Position numbers and translations under genes: made by a program
The notes under the pieces: model-generated
The model's database searches: none
The model's input: only the letters and a program-made list of their open reading frames with translations
Told to the model about the DNA's origin: nothing
Part shown: positions 1-11,189 of the stretch, one piece after another
Layout: each line of letters begins with the position of its first letter
Numbering within the stretch: position 1 is the stretch's first letter
Assembly: GCA_033557465.1 (NCBI GenBank)
Contig: CM066037.1
Location: forward strand, 519,800,686-519,864,685
Direction: 5' to 3'
Origin: Ichthyophis bannanicus
Taxonomy: Eukaryota; Chordata; Amphibia; Gymnophiona; Ichthyophiidae
Length of the DNA stretch: 64,000 bases

Positions 1-585
1 ACTTCTGCTAGACGCGTTAGTGAGCTGCAGGCCCTGGTATCTGATCCTCCTTAAACTAGGTTCTACAAGAACCGGGTAGTCCTACGGACTCACCCTAAGT
101 TTCTTCCTAAAGTGGTTTCCCCTTTTCACATCATCCAGGAGGTGGTACTTCCGACCTACTTTCCCAAGCCACACTCCAGCCGAGCTGAAATGGTCCTGCA
201 TACCCTGGACTGTAGAAGGGCGCTGAACTTCTACCTTGACCGTACGTGGGAGCACCGAAGGGCTGTTCAGCTCTTCGTGTCTTATGACCCCAACAAGTTG
301 GGGCTCCCTGTCTCCAAGCGTACTCTGTCCATCTGGATTGCGGACTGCATCGCTTGGGCTTACGAGGCTGCGGGCCTCGTGCTGGAAGGTAGAGTCACCG
401 CTCATCGTGTTCGGGCGAAGGCTATGTCAGTGGCTTACCTCCGCTCTGTTCCGTTGGCAGACATCTGCTGGGCCGCTACTTGGTCTTCAAGTCAGACTTT
501 TGCAGCCCATTACTGCCTGGAGAGGGAGTCCCGCAGGGACAGTGCTTTCGGACAGGCAGTCCTCCGTAACCTCTTCGAGGTATAG
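1..585 (+). pseudogene. DIRS-like tyrosine recombinase, C-terminal part
   Basis: This is the catalytic end of a DIRS-type tyrosine recombinase, the enzyme that integrates circular DIRS retrotransposon DNA. The frame is open from base 1 except for one TAA at 52-54, and the uninterrupted part (112-585) encodes 157 residues. Visible motifs are TSARRVSEL at the window edge (site of the first catalytic Arg), HRVR (residues 98-101, the HxxR box) and the Tyr in FAAHYCL (residue 134). The spacing and the phrase WAATWSSSQTF are typical of vertebrate DIRS recombinases as I know them. The N-terminal part lies outside the window. The terminal repeats of the same element follow at 727-1080. One stop in an otherwise conserved frame suggests a fairly young dead copy. 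Confidence 0.8.
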
Positions 586-726
586 GCAACTCCTACCCTC
601 CATCCCGGATGTTGGGCTACCGGTTGGAGACATATTCAGAGAAGATTCCTTCCTTCTGTGCTGCTGAGCTAGAGGGAGCTCATTTTTGTGCTTAGGGTCT
701 CTGGTAGCCTTAAGCTTGGGAGTCCC

Positions 727-1080
727 ATATGTGAGGACTGACTTCCTGCTTGGTCCTGGAGAAAGCGTAGTTACTCACCTGTAACAGGTGTTCTCCAGGA
801 GCAGCAGGAATCAGTCCTCACAACCCTCCCCCCTCCCCTTGGAGTTGCAGTTTTATGCTTTCGTTTTTGCTAGTTATTGCTATATTTTTGCTATGTCATC
901 TGACTGAGCAAGATGGCACCCTTGGGCAGGAAGAGGACCGCGCATGCGCGCTGCAATTCCCAAAGGCTTTCTTTGAAAGCTGGGGAAAATTGCTCCGCGA
1001 GGGCTCCGGCGCCGACGTCACCCATATGTGAGGACTGATTCCTGCTGCTCCTGGAGAACACCTGTTACAGGTGAGTAACT
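727..1080 (+). repeat. DIRS right end: inverted terminal and internal complementary repeats
   Basis: A 53-bp arm at 769-821 is a perfect reverse complement of 1028-1080. A third, imperfect forward copy of the same sequence lies at 731-774, directly abutting the first arm. The arms contain the self-complementary core CACCTGTTACAGGTG. DIRS elements are known to end in inverted repeats and to have an internal complementary region next to the right terminus. This layout, just after the recombinase frame, fits that. The spacer 822-1027 is GC-rich and shows no frame. Confidence 0.75.
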
Positions 1081-1239
1081 ATGCTGAATCAAACCCTTAT
1101 CACTTGGTTCTCAAGCCAGTGCTCTATTAGGCTGCTACTCCACTCCATATCTTGTAATACTAAAATTTTTAAATGTCTGAAGAGCTGGATACAACAGTTC
1201 TAAAGGCACCCAAGTAGACTTATTTCTCACAGCTGAAGA

Positions 1240-1850
1240 ATCAGCATACAACTTGCCTCTCCATCAACTTCAGCGCTTACAATTACTACAAAATACAGCA
1301 GCTCATCTCATTACTCGCGCTAAGTGGTCTGATCATATTACTCTCCTTTTAATTTGTCTCAATTGGTTACCCTCCCGCTATAGAATTCAGTATAAGTTTT
1401 TTTTTATTTTGACTCACAAAGCTATATCTCTCAACTCAGTAAGATGTGTGCAGTGCTATGAGATCAGCGAGGTACTATCAACTCCAGTCACTTCATGCAA
1501 ATTGGCTTTTCCTTCCATCCTCTGCCCATTTAGAGCTAATTTGCCACGCTGTTTTTCTTTCTTAACCCCTCACTCTGGAACACCTTACCATCTTCGCTCT
1601 GTCTTGACCCTCTTACCAAAAATTTAAGACTTGCCTGTTTCAACAGGCATTTGAGCTCCCAATTGCTAACCCTCCTTAGTTGCTTCCCTTCTGTGCTTTT
1701 CTGTCTGTCAGCCTTTACTGTACCTCCTACTACTTTCCTATTATGTAAATGGTTCTTTTCCTCTTTCTTGCAGCATTGATGGTTTTATTGTAAACTGCCC
1801 TAATGCCATGGTGTGGGTGGTATATCAAGTGTAAAATAAAGATAAAGCAA
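1240..1850 (+). pseudogene. L2-clade LINE 3' fragment
   Basis: The reading frame at 1253-1627 contains LQRLQLLQNTAAHLITRAK, then SDHIT and LNWLPSRYRIQYK. This is the conserved C-terminal block downstream of the reverse transcriptase in L2-clade LINEs. It is followed by an L2-type 3' tail near 1790-1850 (a TGTAAACTGCC-like block, then GGTATATCAAG and an AATAAAGATAAAG tail). The copy is 5'-truncated and degenerate. A second short LINE-tail-like sequence (TGTAAGCTGCTTTG followed by AATAAAAA) lies at about 1925-1985. Confidence 0.6.
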
Positions 1851-2039
1851 CACCTGAGAACCTTCCACTGCCTCAGAAAAAGCCACGTTATCAATGTTTA
1901 ATGTACATGGCCAAGTTTTGTTACAATGTAAGCTGCTTTGATGGAAATGATAGTGGTATTAAAAACCTGTTTAATAAAAAATCTCTGCGATTGAACAGCC
2001 ATGTTGCTATTTATCTTACCTAACCTGTCAAATAGAGAA

Positions 2040-3800
2040 AACAAGCTGTTCAAGAGTTAGAGCTTGTGAGAACTCTCATTAAGAGCTGATAAGGGAGGTG
2101 CAGTAATTGTGAATAAAGATGATTATGAAGACATGTGGAGACCATTATCAAATATAGAGCACTATAGGCAGTTAACAAAAGATCCAACAATTGAATTGCA
2201 ACAGGAGTTAAAGTGACTTTACTGTGACAGTATGTAAGGGATTTCTGACAGGTTTTTGAATCCCTGATTTTCATGGGTTATCAGTACTGTATAGCCTCAA
2301 AAATCCATAAAACCTTGAGTGATCCACCATGAAGCCCTACTCTGTATAGTAATGGCTTGTTATTAGAATACATAGGAAAATATTTGGATTAATTTCTTTG
2401 TTTTGAAGTTCCTTTAAATCATATATTAAAGACACTACTCATTTCTTAAGTATTAATGATTTATCAGTGCTTTTGGTAACATGGTCAGTAACAATGGACG
2501 TTAGTGCACATTACACCTCTTCCCCCAAAATGATGCCCTAGAAGTGTTGCATGAAATATGGGCTAGATGCATTAGACCACACACAATACCAACAGTGTGT
2601 TTGCAACTGGCAGAAGTTACTCTTAAGAAGAATTTTATTTTTCAAGAGTTTCTATTTGCAAATGTCTGGAGTGGCAGTGGGTAGAACATTTGCCCCTTCT
2701 AGCTAATCTTTATATGCAAAAGTATGAAGAACAATGGATTTATGGAAGTGCTTTTGAAAGAAATATCATGTTCTAGGTATATATTTTCCTACTTTGGATG
2801 GGTACTAAGGATCATTTGGATCAGGTGTTTTATTTGAACTCATGTAATTCAGCTATACTGTTTGAAATGCATTGTGAGCCTTTACAATAAATGTCTTGGA
2901 TGTACATATTACTAAAATGACAGATGGGTTTTCTACTTAGTCTACTCTAAGCCAACTGATAACACGCTGTTATAAGTTTTCATCATGCACATTTGTTAAA
3001 TATTTTACTGTATTCTCAGTTTCTGAGGAACAGATCAGTTTCTATCTATTGCAAGCTAAGGTTTTACAATGTAAATTAAAGGATTGAGGCTATCCTGAAA
3101 ATATTATAGCTAAAGCATACAGAAGAGTATGCTATAATAAAGATGTTGCTACAACTGAATCAATAAAAGAACCTGTCATGTGTGCATTACAACATTCAGT
3201 ATTATCTTCACATATTGCAGTAGCAATAAGCCTGCGCTGGTCTGTATTGCAGGTACATCCTCGTTTTAGGGAATGTGTAGTATGTATGTCATAATCGGAC
3301 ATCTAAATCTAAGCTTGTTTGTGTCCTGCCATTTCAAGAACAATTGATTCTTCTTTAGGACATAAGAAATGTGGCAGGTGCCAATGCTGTTGTATTTATG
3401 AAGGTTCTTCATTTGTGGTGGGCACGAAGTATTACTTTGAAATCGACAACCCCATGTTCCTCCAGCTATGTAGTTTATGCATTAAAGATGCACTTGTCAA
3501 ACTATACATTGGCAAGACACCATGTCAACTTTAAAGTGAGATTATCTGAGCACAAGTATTGTTTGCTGATAATTAAAAATGCACCTCTAGTTAGCTGTTA
3601 AGAATTTCATCATTTCTTTGATTTCAAATGTATGGTTATGGACGCCCTTTCTGATGAATATATGTAGAGGTGATAAAGGCAAGTAATTATTACAGCATGA
3701 ACAAAGATGGATTTTTGAAGTAAATACTATGGAGCCCTATGGTTGAAACAATTCCATTGAGTGGAGTGTGTTTTTCTTTTAGTTTCTGAATAGACCAAGA
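2040..3800 (+). pseudogene. Penelope-like retroelement (reverse transcriptase plus GIY-YIG endonuclease), degenerate
   Basis: Reading across frameshifts and stops on the plus strand gives a Penelope-like element in the right order. First comes GGAVIVNKDDYEDM near 2095. Next are reverse-transcriptase blocks: DALEVL near 2535, LAEVTLKKNF near 2610 and YMQKYEEQWIYGSAF near 2715. A conserved linker follows (PENIIAKAYRR near 3095), then a Cys-rich block HKKCGRCQCC near 3362. The C-terminal part is a GIY-YIG-like domain with YIGKTPCQL, KVRLSEHK and FHHFFDFKCMVMDALSDEY (3450-3660), then EQRWIFEVNTMEPYGL near 3705. The order RT, CCxxC, GIY-YIG matches Neptune/Poseidon-type elements. Its many lesions make it an old, inactive copy. 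Confidence 0.75.
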
Positions 3801-4385
3801 GAAGCCCCCCTCCCCCTTCTCTTTGGGTCAAGGATGGTATATAAAGTGCCTGATGTCAGACACCGAGACATGCTCCTTTCCCTTTTGGTTCAAAGACCAT
3901 GTTTAAAGTGCTTGATAATGTTGGACACTGTAACTAAAGTCTTCATTCAATTTTTTGAATGAAGCAGTTTTTGTGAATTGGAGATCTTCATAGGATGTAA
4001 CTTGACAACAGATTCTCTAAGGGATGCGATTTACCACCTTTAGAAGTTAAGTTGTGAGTTACTACTTTATTGAAAAAGTTGAGAACCTTAGCTCTAGCTT
4101 TGCTTTTTGTTGTAGGGACAGTGTAACAAGTACTGTGTTGCTGAAACCCTTGTAACATTAGCGAAGGCTATTTTGTATACTATCCATTAAGGTAAGGAAT
4201 GAATTGAATAAACATTTTTATAAGAAATTAAATTATAATATAAAAATATTTAAGAATATCTAAAATTATAAAGAATAAATAAAAAATGTATAAGAATATT
4301 CTTTAATTCATTTTGGAAATTTGAAAGTAAGTAAATTATAATAAAATTCAATTTGGAAGGTTTGAGGAATTTTTAGACTTGTGCT
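3801..4385. other. AT-rich gap with a short degenerate tandem duplication
   Basis: No coding signal seen. At about 3820-3950 a block of roughly 65 bp occurs twice in degenerate form (TTGGGTCAAGGATG..TATAAAGTGCCTGATGTCAGACAC against TTGGTTCAAAGACCATG..TAAAGTGCTTGATAATG..GGACAC). It may be the noncoding tail of the preceding Penelope-like element. The remainder is strongly AT-rich. Confidence 0.4.
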
Positions 4386-4632
4386 GGATCTGATGGTGTT
4401 TTCCCCTTTGGGAAAGTAACATACTACCACATTGGAACATGGAACATACAAAGCATGAACCAAGGGAAGTTGGAGGTGGTCAAGAATGAAATGGAATTGT
4501 ACAACTTGATCTGTTGGGTGTCAGCGAATTGAAATGGACTGGCATCGGATACTTTGCATCAGATGATCACATGGTCTACTATGCTGGAAATGAAAGACAA
4601 AGAAGAAATGGTGTTGCATTTATAATGTGTAG

Positions 4633-5245
4633 ATTATCTTATAAAACACTTCTTAGACCTTCAAAGTGTTCCATAATATTTCACCTCCTTCAATCTCTGA
4701 CTGACCTCGTTCATACCCAAAACAACAGATCAAGAAGATCTACAACTGAAAATACCCTAGTGATTCCAAATGAATTAGTAAAATGTACTCAAACTGCCAT
4801 TAACAGATCATTTTCATCCTTTGCTCCAAGGTGCTGGAATAAGCTTCCATTAAACATCAGATTGATAAAAGATATATCGCAATTTAGAAAAGCTTTAAAA
4901 ACCCACCTTTTTTTTACAACACTTCTCTTAAAATCAATATTTCCCCTCCTCTCACCCCATTATCTCAACTCAGCAATAATAGTTAAATGATGATGTTAGA
5001 CCGTTCCACCTTATATTTCACTGTATATACACCTGCTCTGTTAAATGTTATTTATGACATGTCTCTATACCTACTCAAGATCTCTAGTCTGATGTAATAG
5101 CATATAAATAATTAAATAAAAGCAATTCCCCAGTTAATCCTTGTTTTATTCCCCTGTTACCTGTAACTCGGACAAGTTCTCTAAATCTGAGTGTATTTTG
5201 TTTAATGTAAACTGCACTGATGTCAAATAGCGTGGTATATAAATC
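4633..5245 (+). pseudogene. L2-clade LINE 3' fragment inserted in the RTE
   Basis: The frame 4630-4990 reads through SKCSIIFHLLQSLTDLVH, TTENTLVIPNELVKCTQTA and APRCWNKLPLNIRLI, the C-terminal end of an L2-clade pol protein. A typical L2 3' tail follows at 5200-5245 (AATGTAAACTGCACTGATG, then GTGGTATATAAATC). The plus-strand open frame beginning at 4514 is a chance fusion of RTE endonuclease (4514-4632) with this L2 fragment, not a real gene. Confidence 0.7.
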
Positions 5246-6827
5246 TACTCTCAAAACTACAATAACTAACATTAATACAACAACCTCATACCTTGATCCA
5301 TGCCCAGTTGATTGGATAAAGAAGACTTTCTCAATACTCTCTTCTTTCATTCTACCCTTAGTGAACCTATCCTTACAAAAAGGCTACTTACCACCATCTC
5401 TCAAACACGTTCAAATACGACCTATACTTAAAAATAACACATTAGATAAATTATCCCCAAAATCATACAGACCCATATCAAGTATTCCTTTTATGGCCAA
5501 ACTTATTGAAAAAATTGTACAAATTCAACTACAAGACTTTATTGACACATTAAACCTCCTTGATGAACATCAATATGGCTTTAGACCCTTCCATGGAGTA
5601 GAAACCTTGCTAACGATCCTTTATGACACAATATTAAGAGGTATTGATAATCCTAAACAAGCCTTTATTCTTGTTTTCCTTGACATATCAGCTGCATTTG
5701 ACAGTGTTAATCACTTAACAATGTTAAACAGACTTCAACAAATTGGAATTACATCTACTGTTTATAATTGGTTCAAATCATATCTATCAAACAGAACTCA
5801 AACAGTAAGAATCCACACCCAAATTTCTAACACCTTCAAACAAACTCAGGGTCTCCCGCAGGGTTCTGCATTATCTGCGCTATTATTTAATATTTACTTA
5901 CAACCAGTTTGTAACATCTTTAAACGTCACAATGTTTATTATCATATCTACGCTGATGATATAATGTTCTACCTCCCATTTGAAATCCCACACCCACCTC
6001 TTCAAAAATTAACAGAATGTTTCAATGAACTAACTGAATGGCTCAAAGAACAAAATCTACTTATCAACTTTACTAAAACTGATATATTATTCATCACTAA
6101 AAATCAAACATACATACCCCCAAACACGATCACACTAGATACTCATGAAATAAATACAAAAAAAGAAATAAAATATTTAGGTGTAATACTTGACAATAAT
6201 CTAAATATGGATTCACATATAAAATATCTAACTAAAAAAATACATTACAAACTCAAAACACTAAAACAATTAAGACCATTGATTCATCTACAAGACTTTA
6301 TTAATATAATTCATGCTATCATCACCCCACATTTTGATTATGCAAACACAATACTTAATGGCATTTCAAAACAAAATATTAAAAAGATACAAATAATTCA
6401 GAACATAGCTGCCAGGATGATTATGAATATAAGCCCACTTGAACATGTTACACCAATTTTGGCTGAACTTCATTGGCTACCTATTTACTCCCGAATCAAA
6501 TATAAAATTCTTGTCACTACATTTAAACTTATAAATAATCTTGCACCATCGGCACTCAATACACTGATTAATATAGACATCGATAAACGATCCCAAAGAA
6601 GCAGAAACTTAAATACCTTAACAATACCAAAAGATTTCACAAAAGCCAGAAAACAAACAAATAAGAGAGCTTTCTCACACTCTGCTCCAATTCTTTGGAA
6701 CAATCTACCTGACAACATTCGCCTGCTATCTGATATAAAGGAATTTAGAAAAAAATTAAAAACTCACTTATTCATATTACACTACAATACACCCTCAGAA
6801 CAGAATACTCAAATAGATACAGGCTAA
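5220..6827 (+). CDS. L2-clade LINE reverse transcriptase, long intact frame (535 aa, 5'-truncated)
   Basis: This uninterrupted 535-residue frame covers most of an L2-type reverse transcriptase. Visible blocks are YRPISSIPFMAKLIEKIV, HQYGFRPFHGVETLL, LVFLDISAAFDSVNH (first catalytic Asp), QGLPQGSALSALLFNIYL, YHIYADDIMFYL (the YADD catalytic pair) and KYLGVILDNNLNMDSHIKYL. The C-terminal block IIQNIAARMIMNISPLEHVTPIL..LHWLPI and APILWNNLPDNIR follows. The endonuclease is missing, so the copy is 5'-truncated; the true insertion probably begins at about 5245 and the ATG is inside the truncated coding region. The 3' tail at 7045-7130 (TGTAAACCGCAC, AGCGGTATATAA, AAATA repeats) completes the element. 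Absence of stops suggests a recent insertion; no function for the host is implied. Confidence 0.8.
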   Translation: MSNSVVYKSTLKTTITNINTTTSYLDPCPVDWIKKTFSILSSFILPLVNLSLQKGYLPPSLKHVQIRPILKNNTLDKLSPKSYRPISSIPFMAKLIEKIVQIQLQDFIDTLNLLDEHQYGFRPFHGVETLLTILYDTILRGIDNPKQAFILVFLDISAAFDSVNHLTMLNRLQQIGITSTVYNWFKSYLSNRTQTVRIHTQISNTFKQTQGLPQGSALSALLFNIYLQPVCNIFKRHNVYYHIYADDIMFYLPFEIPHPPLQKLTECFNELTEWLKEQNLLINFTKTDILFITKNQTYIPPNTITLDTHEINTKKEIKYLGVILDNNLNMDSHIKYLTKKIHYKLKTLKQLRPLIHLQDFINIIHAIITPHFDYANTILNGISKQNIKKIQIIQNIAARMIMNISPLEHVTPILAELHWLPIYSRIKYKILVTTFKLINNLAPSALNTLINIDIDKRSQRSRNLNTLTIPKDFTKARKQTNKRAFSHSAPILWNNLPDNIRLLSDIKEFRKKLKTHLFILHYNTPSEQNTQIDTG

Positions 6828-7129
6828 CATTTATACATTATTATTACATACTCTATTTTCAAAATAAATATCACTAATACACTATTAACCATACCACACT
6901 CTCATTCACATGATGATTATAGATTTAAACTAACAATGTATATATGTTCTAATATGTTATACCTTTAATGTTACAACATTCCTTGTAAATTATAATTATC
7001 TGTTCTATGTAAACTGACTTGGTATATTACATACCAATTAACTTACTGTTCCATGTAAACCGCACTTGATACTAGGGAAAGAGCGGTATATAAATAACTG
7101 TTAAATAAAATAAATAAATAAATAAATAT

Positions 7130-9715
7130 AAGAGCTGTTAAAGAAATAATAAAGAAGAAACTTGCAAGAACTGTAATGAAATACAATGCAGTCAGTGAAT
7201 GCTTAATCTCTATTCGTCTACAAGGAATGCCTATCAACAACTAATTCAAGTATATGCCCCAACAACAGCTGCAGAAGAGAATGAAATTGAAGAGTTCTAT
7301 GAACAAGTACAAGCTGAAATTGAAAGAACATGGAAACAGGATATCCTGATAATCATGGGTGACTGGAACGCAAACGTTGGCAACAAAGAAGGCAAAGTAG
7401 TTGGAAAATATGGACTTGGCAACAGAAATGAAAGCTGGAGAAAGACTGATAGAATTCTGCAAGACCACCGATCTATTCATCTCAAACACTTTCTTCCAGC
7501 AACACAAGCGGTGACTGTACACATGGACTTTACCCAGTGGATTGTATAAAAATCAAATTGACTACATTTGTGGAAGTCAACAATGGAAAAGCTCTGTAAC
7601 ATCAACAAAGACAAAACCTGGAGCTGACTGTGGTACAGATCATTAGCTTGAGTTTGCATACTCATAGTTGAAGTTGAAAAAGAGCAAACCACTCATGAAT
7701 GCAGCAAAATATGACCTTGAGCATATACCGCTGGAATTTAAAGACTGCCTGCAAAATTGATTTGCTGCTTTAGATACAAATGACAGAGCTCCAGGCATCA
7801 AGAATGTTGTATTGGAAGAAAGTGAGAAGTCTCTACAAAAGGTGAACAAGCAAAAACGGCCAAAATGGATGACGGAAGAAACTTTGAAAATTGCCCAGAA
7901 ACGAAGAGAAGCTAAAGCCAGAGGAGAAAGAGACAATTGCAGAACTCAATAGAGATTTCCAACATGCAGCAAGACAGGACAAGGAAAAGTACTACAATGA
8001 TGCATGCAAGGAAATAGAAGCAGAAACTATTAGAGGAAGAACAAGATCGGCTTTCCTAAAGCTTTGAGAGTTAAAGAAAAAGTTCTAGCCTCGAATTGGA
8101 ATGTTACAAGCTGCTCAAAGTTCTATGTTGAATGATGCTGAGAAGATCAAGAAAAGGTGGAAGGAATATACAGAGTTTTATATGATAAAGATCAAGTGGA
8201 CCAACAGCCGTTTCAACCTGTATCTTATGATCTGGAACCATTGGAGATGATAGAAGAAGTTGAAGCAGTATTGAAAGCCTTATCAAAGACCAAAGCACCA
8301 AGCATTGATTAGCATTCCCATAGAAGTATTACAGCAATCTGATGCAGCTGTTACTGTACTTACAAGACTCTGCCAAGAAATATGAAAGACAACATCATGG
8401 TCAATTGACTGGAAAAGATCTGTGTTTATACCAATACTTAAAGATCCAACTGACTGTGGAAATTATCGCACAATTGCTCTGATCCCACATGCCAGTATGA
8501 TTCTACTGAAGATTATTCAAGAGAGACTACAACCATACCTGGAACAAGAACTACCTGAAGTGCAAGTAGGGTTCAGGAAAGGGCGAGGAATGAGAGATGA
8601 CATTGCGGATGTGAGATGGAGCCTTGAAAAGACTAAAGAATACAAAAACGATATCTATTTGTGCTTTATTGACTATAGTAAGGCTTTTGACTGTAAACCA
8701 TGAGACACTGGACCACAGTAAGAAGCATGGGTATACCAGAACACCTGCTCATTCTCTTGCACAATCTGTACATTGATCAAGAAGCAACAGTTTGAATGGA
8801 ACAAGGAGAAACAGAATGCTTTAAAATAAGCAAAGGTGTAAGACAAGGCTGCATACTTTCCCCCCACCTGTTTAATTTAGATGCAGAACAAATCAGCGAA
8901 GTAGGATTGTATGAAGACAACAGAGGTGTGAAGATTGGTGGAAGACTCCAACACCCTTTGCTATGCTGATGATACCACATTACTGGCTGAAAGTGAAGAT
9001 GATCTGAAACATTTCCTTCTCACAGTCAAAGAACATTGCCTTCTTTACATTAAGGTGTGGGCCCATTCTGAGACTAAGATCATGACAACTGGCATAATCA
9101 ACAGGTTCATCGTTGAAGGAGAAGAAATTGAAATCGTGAACAACTTTACTGCTTGTTGCTTCTTTATTCATAATTGATCCGAGTAGGTTAAAGAAATCAG
9201 ATAGGAATTCTGCCACAAGCAATGCATTATGAAAGATCTAGATAAGATTCTCAAGAGCAGAGATGTCTCTCTCCATACAAAGATTCAACTTATTTAAGTC
9301 ATGGTATTTTATGGATGTGAAAGCTGGACAGTGAAAAAGATAGACAGTAAGAAAATTCATGCCTTTGAATTATAGTGTTGGCGGCGAATACTGTGTATAC
9401 CATAGACTGCCTGAAGAACAAACCAGTTGATACTTAAGGAGATCAAACCTAAGCTTTCTTTAGAAGCTCAGATGACAAGACTTTGACCTTTCTTTGCATG
9501 ATGTGTCCATTAGAGAGACATCATGTGTGGCAAGATAGGTAAATGCAAAAGAGGAAGGCCAGCAATGAGATGGCTCAATACAATAACAGCAGCTATGGGT
9601 ACCAGTCTGTCAACAATGAGCTGCCTGACTGAAGACTGAACAGAATTTAGGATAGCTATCCAGAAGGTTGCCATGAGTTGACTCTAACTCAATGGCACTT
9701 AACAACATAGTTCAG
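7130..9715 (+). pseudogene. RTE (BovB-like) endonuclease-reverse transcriptase, degenerate
   Basis: This is the downstream part of the interrupted RTE. Its endonuclease core is at 7199-7549 (DILIIMGDWNANVGNKEGKVVGKYGLG). A linker follows with KRPKWMTEETLKIAQKRREAKARGE (7855-7930). The reverse transcriptase (8422-9180) shows NYRTIALIPHASMILLKII, VQVGFRKGRGM, IYLCFIDYSKAFD, a ..KGVRQGCILSP-like block and LCYADDTTLLAES. Degraded C-terminal sequence (YGCESWTVKKID near 9312) runs to about 9700. It is broken by many frameshifts and stops, and is clearly older than its relative at 54.6-56.0 kb. Confidence 0.8.
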
Positions 9716-10329
9716 CAGCATATGGTATCCTGCTATCTTCTCTATTTAATATTTTGTTTTGAACTTTTTAATTTATATATTCAATAGTTATTTTGCATTT
9801 CCTAAAGATTAAGGGTAAGAAGTAAGGTGATTTAACAAGGTTAGATAATTGTATATTTAAAAAAATTGATTTCAATTAGGGTAATAAGATCAGTGTGATA
9901 CTGGTGTAAGGAGGTTTTATTTCCTTTTGTGTGGCTCTTGGATGTCACCATAGTATTGCATTTTCCTGCTAACACATCTAGTCTGAAGCTCTCCTCTAGC
10001 TCAAGAAGACTTAAAGGCATCCTCTAAGCATGAATGGTTTATTCCTGTGCTGGGTTAGGATAGTTTCTCTTCTCAGTCTTTACCAGTATGATGTAAACTA
10101 GTGGTATTTAGGGAGGAATGTTGATGCATTCTCCTGTCTACAGAGAATACCATTAGAGATGAGCAGCTTCATGTTCTCTGTAGCCAGGTAGGGGAGAAGG
10201 TAAGCACATAAGTCCAGACTGAGTTGTTTGCTAGTCTTGCATGGATTAATCCTATTGCGCTGCACTTTGGCTCTTCTTTAATACATGTCCACCTACCTGT
10301 TCTCCTCTCTTTCTCTCTACTTTTATTCC
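9716..10329. other. No recognisable feature
   Basis: AT-rich sequence without a convincing frame, repeat boundary or RNA gene that I can recognise. Confidence 0.4.
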
Positions 10330-11165
10330 TTTAGTCTCTTCCCTCTGCTATCTTGGAGTCACCCTTGATGTCTCCCTCTTGTTTTGCCATCATATTTCCT
10401 CACTTATCTGTTGTTCCTTCTTTTTTCTGTGTTAGATCCGAGCTGTCTGTCCTTTTCTCCCTCCCTCCCTCCCTCCTCTCTTATCTCTTTAGTCCTTTCT
10501 CTAGTACTCTCCAGGTTGGATTATTGCAATACTGTTTTAGCAGGTCTTCTACACTATTAGCTTCAGTGTCTCCAACTGGTCCAGAATATGGCTGCACGTT
10601 TGCTCACCTATTCTTCTCCTGTGATCACATCACTCCCCTCCTTCTCTGTTTACACTGGCTCCCACTGAACTTCTGTTTCCATTACAAAATCCTTATACTT
10701 ATCCACAAAGCATTGCACACTGGCTCTCCTCAGTATTTAGCCGATTCCATCTGTCTACAGCCTCCCTCCCCCCCCCGCGCTCCGTCTTCATTTGGTACAT
10801 GGTTACCGTCTATCTCCCTGCCCCATCCTCAGCTCACTTAGAAACGACATGTCATTCTGCCTTTTCCAGAGGGCTGGGGCCAGAAAGTAACTCACTCCCG
10901 TTTGATAGGATAACTTAGGGTGGAGAGCAAAGATTTAAATGCTCGCTCAAAACTCATCTTTTTCAGCAAGCCTTTGAGCTCCCAGACCCTTAAGACCGGT
11001 TTCTCTCTTGACCTATCTCTCTTGCTCATTCGTCTTTCTTCATCTCTTGTCCTGTCTAAATAATGGCATTCTTTTCCTTTCCTGCTTTTATTGATTATAT
11101 TGTACACTGCCCTGATGCACATGCTTGGGCGGTATATCAAGCAACGAATAAAGATAAAGAACTGT
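10330..11165 (+). pseudogene. L2-clade LINE 3' fragment
   Basis: Degenerate plus-strand coding sequence reads LGVTLDVSL near 10357, SRLDYCNTVLAGL near 10515, QNMAARLLT-like near 10585 and DHITPLLLCLHWLPL near 10625, then HYKILILIHKALH. An L2-type tail ends at 11165 (TGTACACTGCCCTGATG, GGCGGTATATCAAG, GAATAAAGATAAAG). It is 5'-truncated and contains pyrimidine-rich expansions. Confidence 0.65.
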
Positions 11166-11189
11166 GAAGTTATCCCACTCAATACTTAT

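Larger units (their letters stand above)
4390..9715 (+). mobile_element. BovB-like RTE LINE, decayed, interrupted by L2 insertions
   Basis: The element starts with an apurinic-type endonuclease region: HIGTWNIQSMNQGKLEVV, then LLGVSELKWTGIGYFASDDH and RRNGVAFIM (4430-4630). It stops abruptly at about 4632. It resumes at about 7130 with VKEIIKKKLARTVMKYN, followed by QVYAPTTAAEENEIEEFYE and IIMGDWNANVG. Between these points lie about 2.5 kb of L2 sequence. The part after 7130 runs through endonuclease, reverse transcriptase and C-terminal region to the RTE 3' end at about 9700 (GGCACTTAACAACA). The phrases match the BovB family of RTE as I know it. Confidence 0.8.

Noticed and set aside
4514..4990. 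158-codon frame as a host gene
   Set aside because: It is a chance fusion of RTE endonuclease and L2 C-terminal sequence at an insertion junction.
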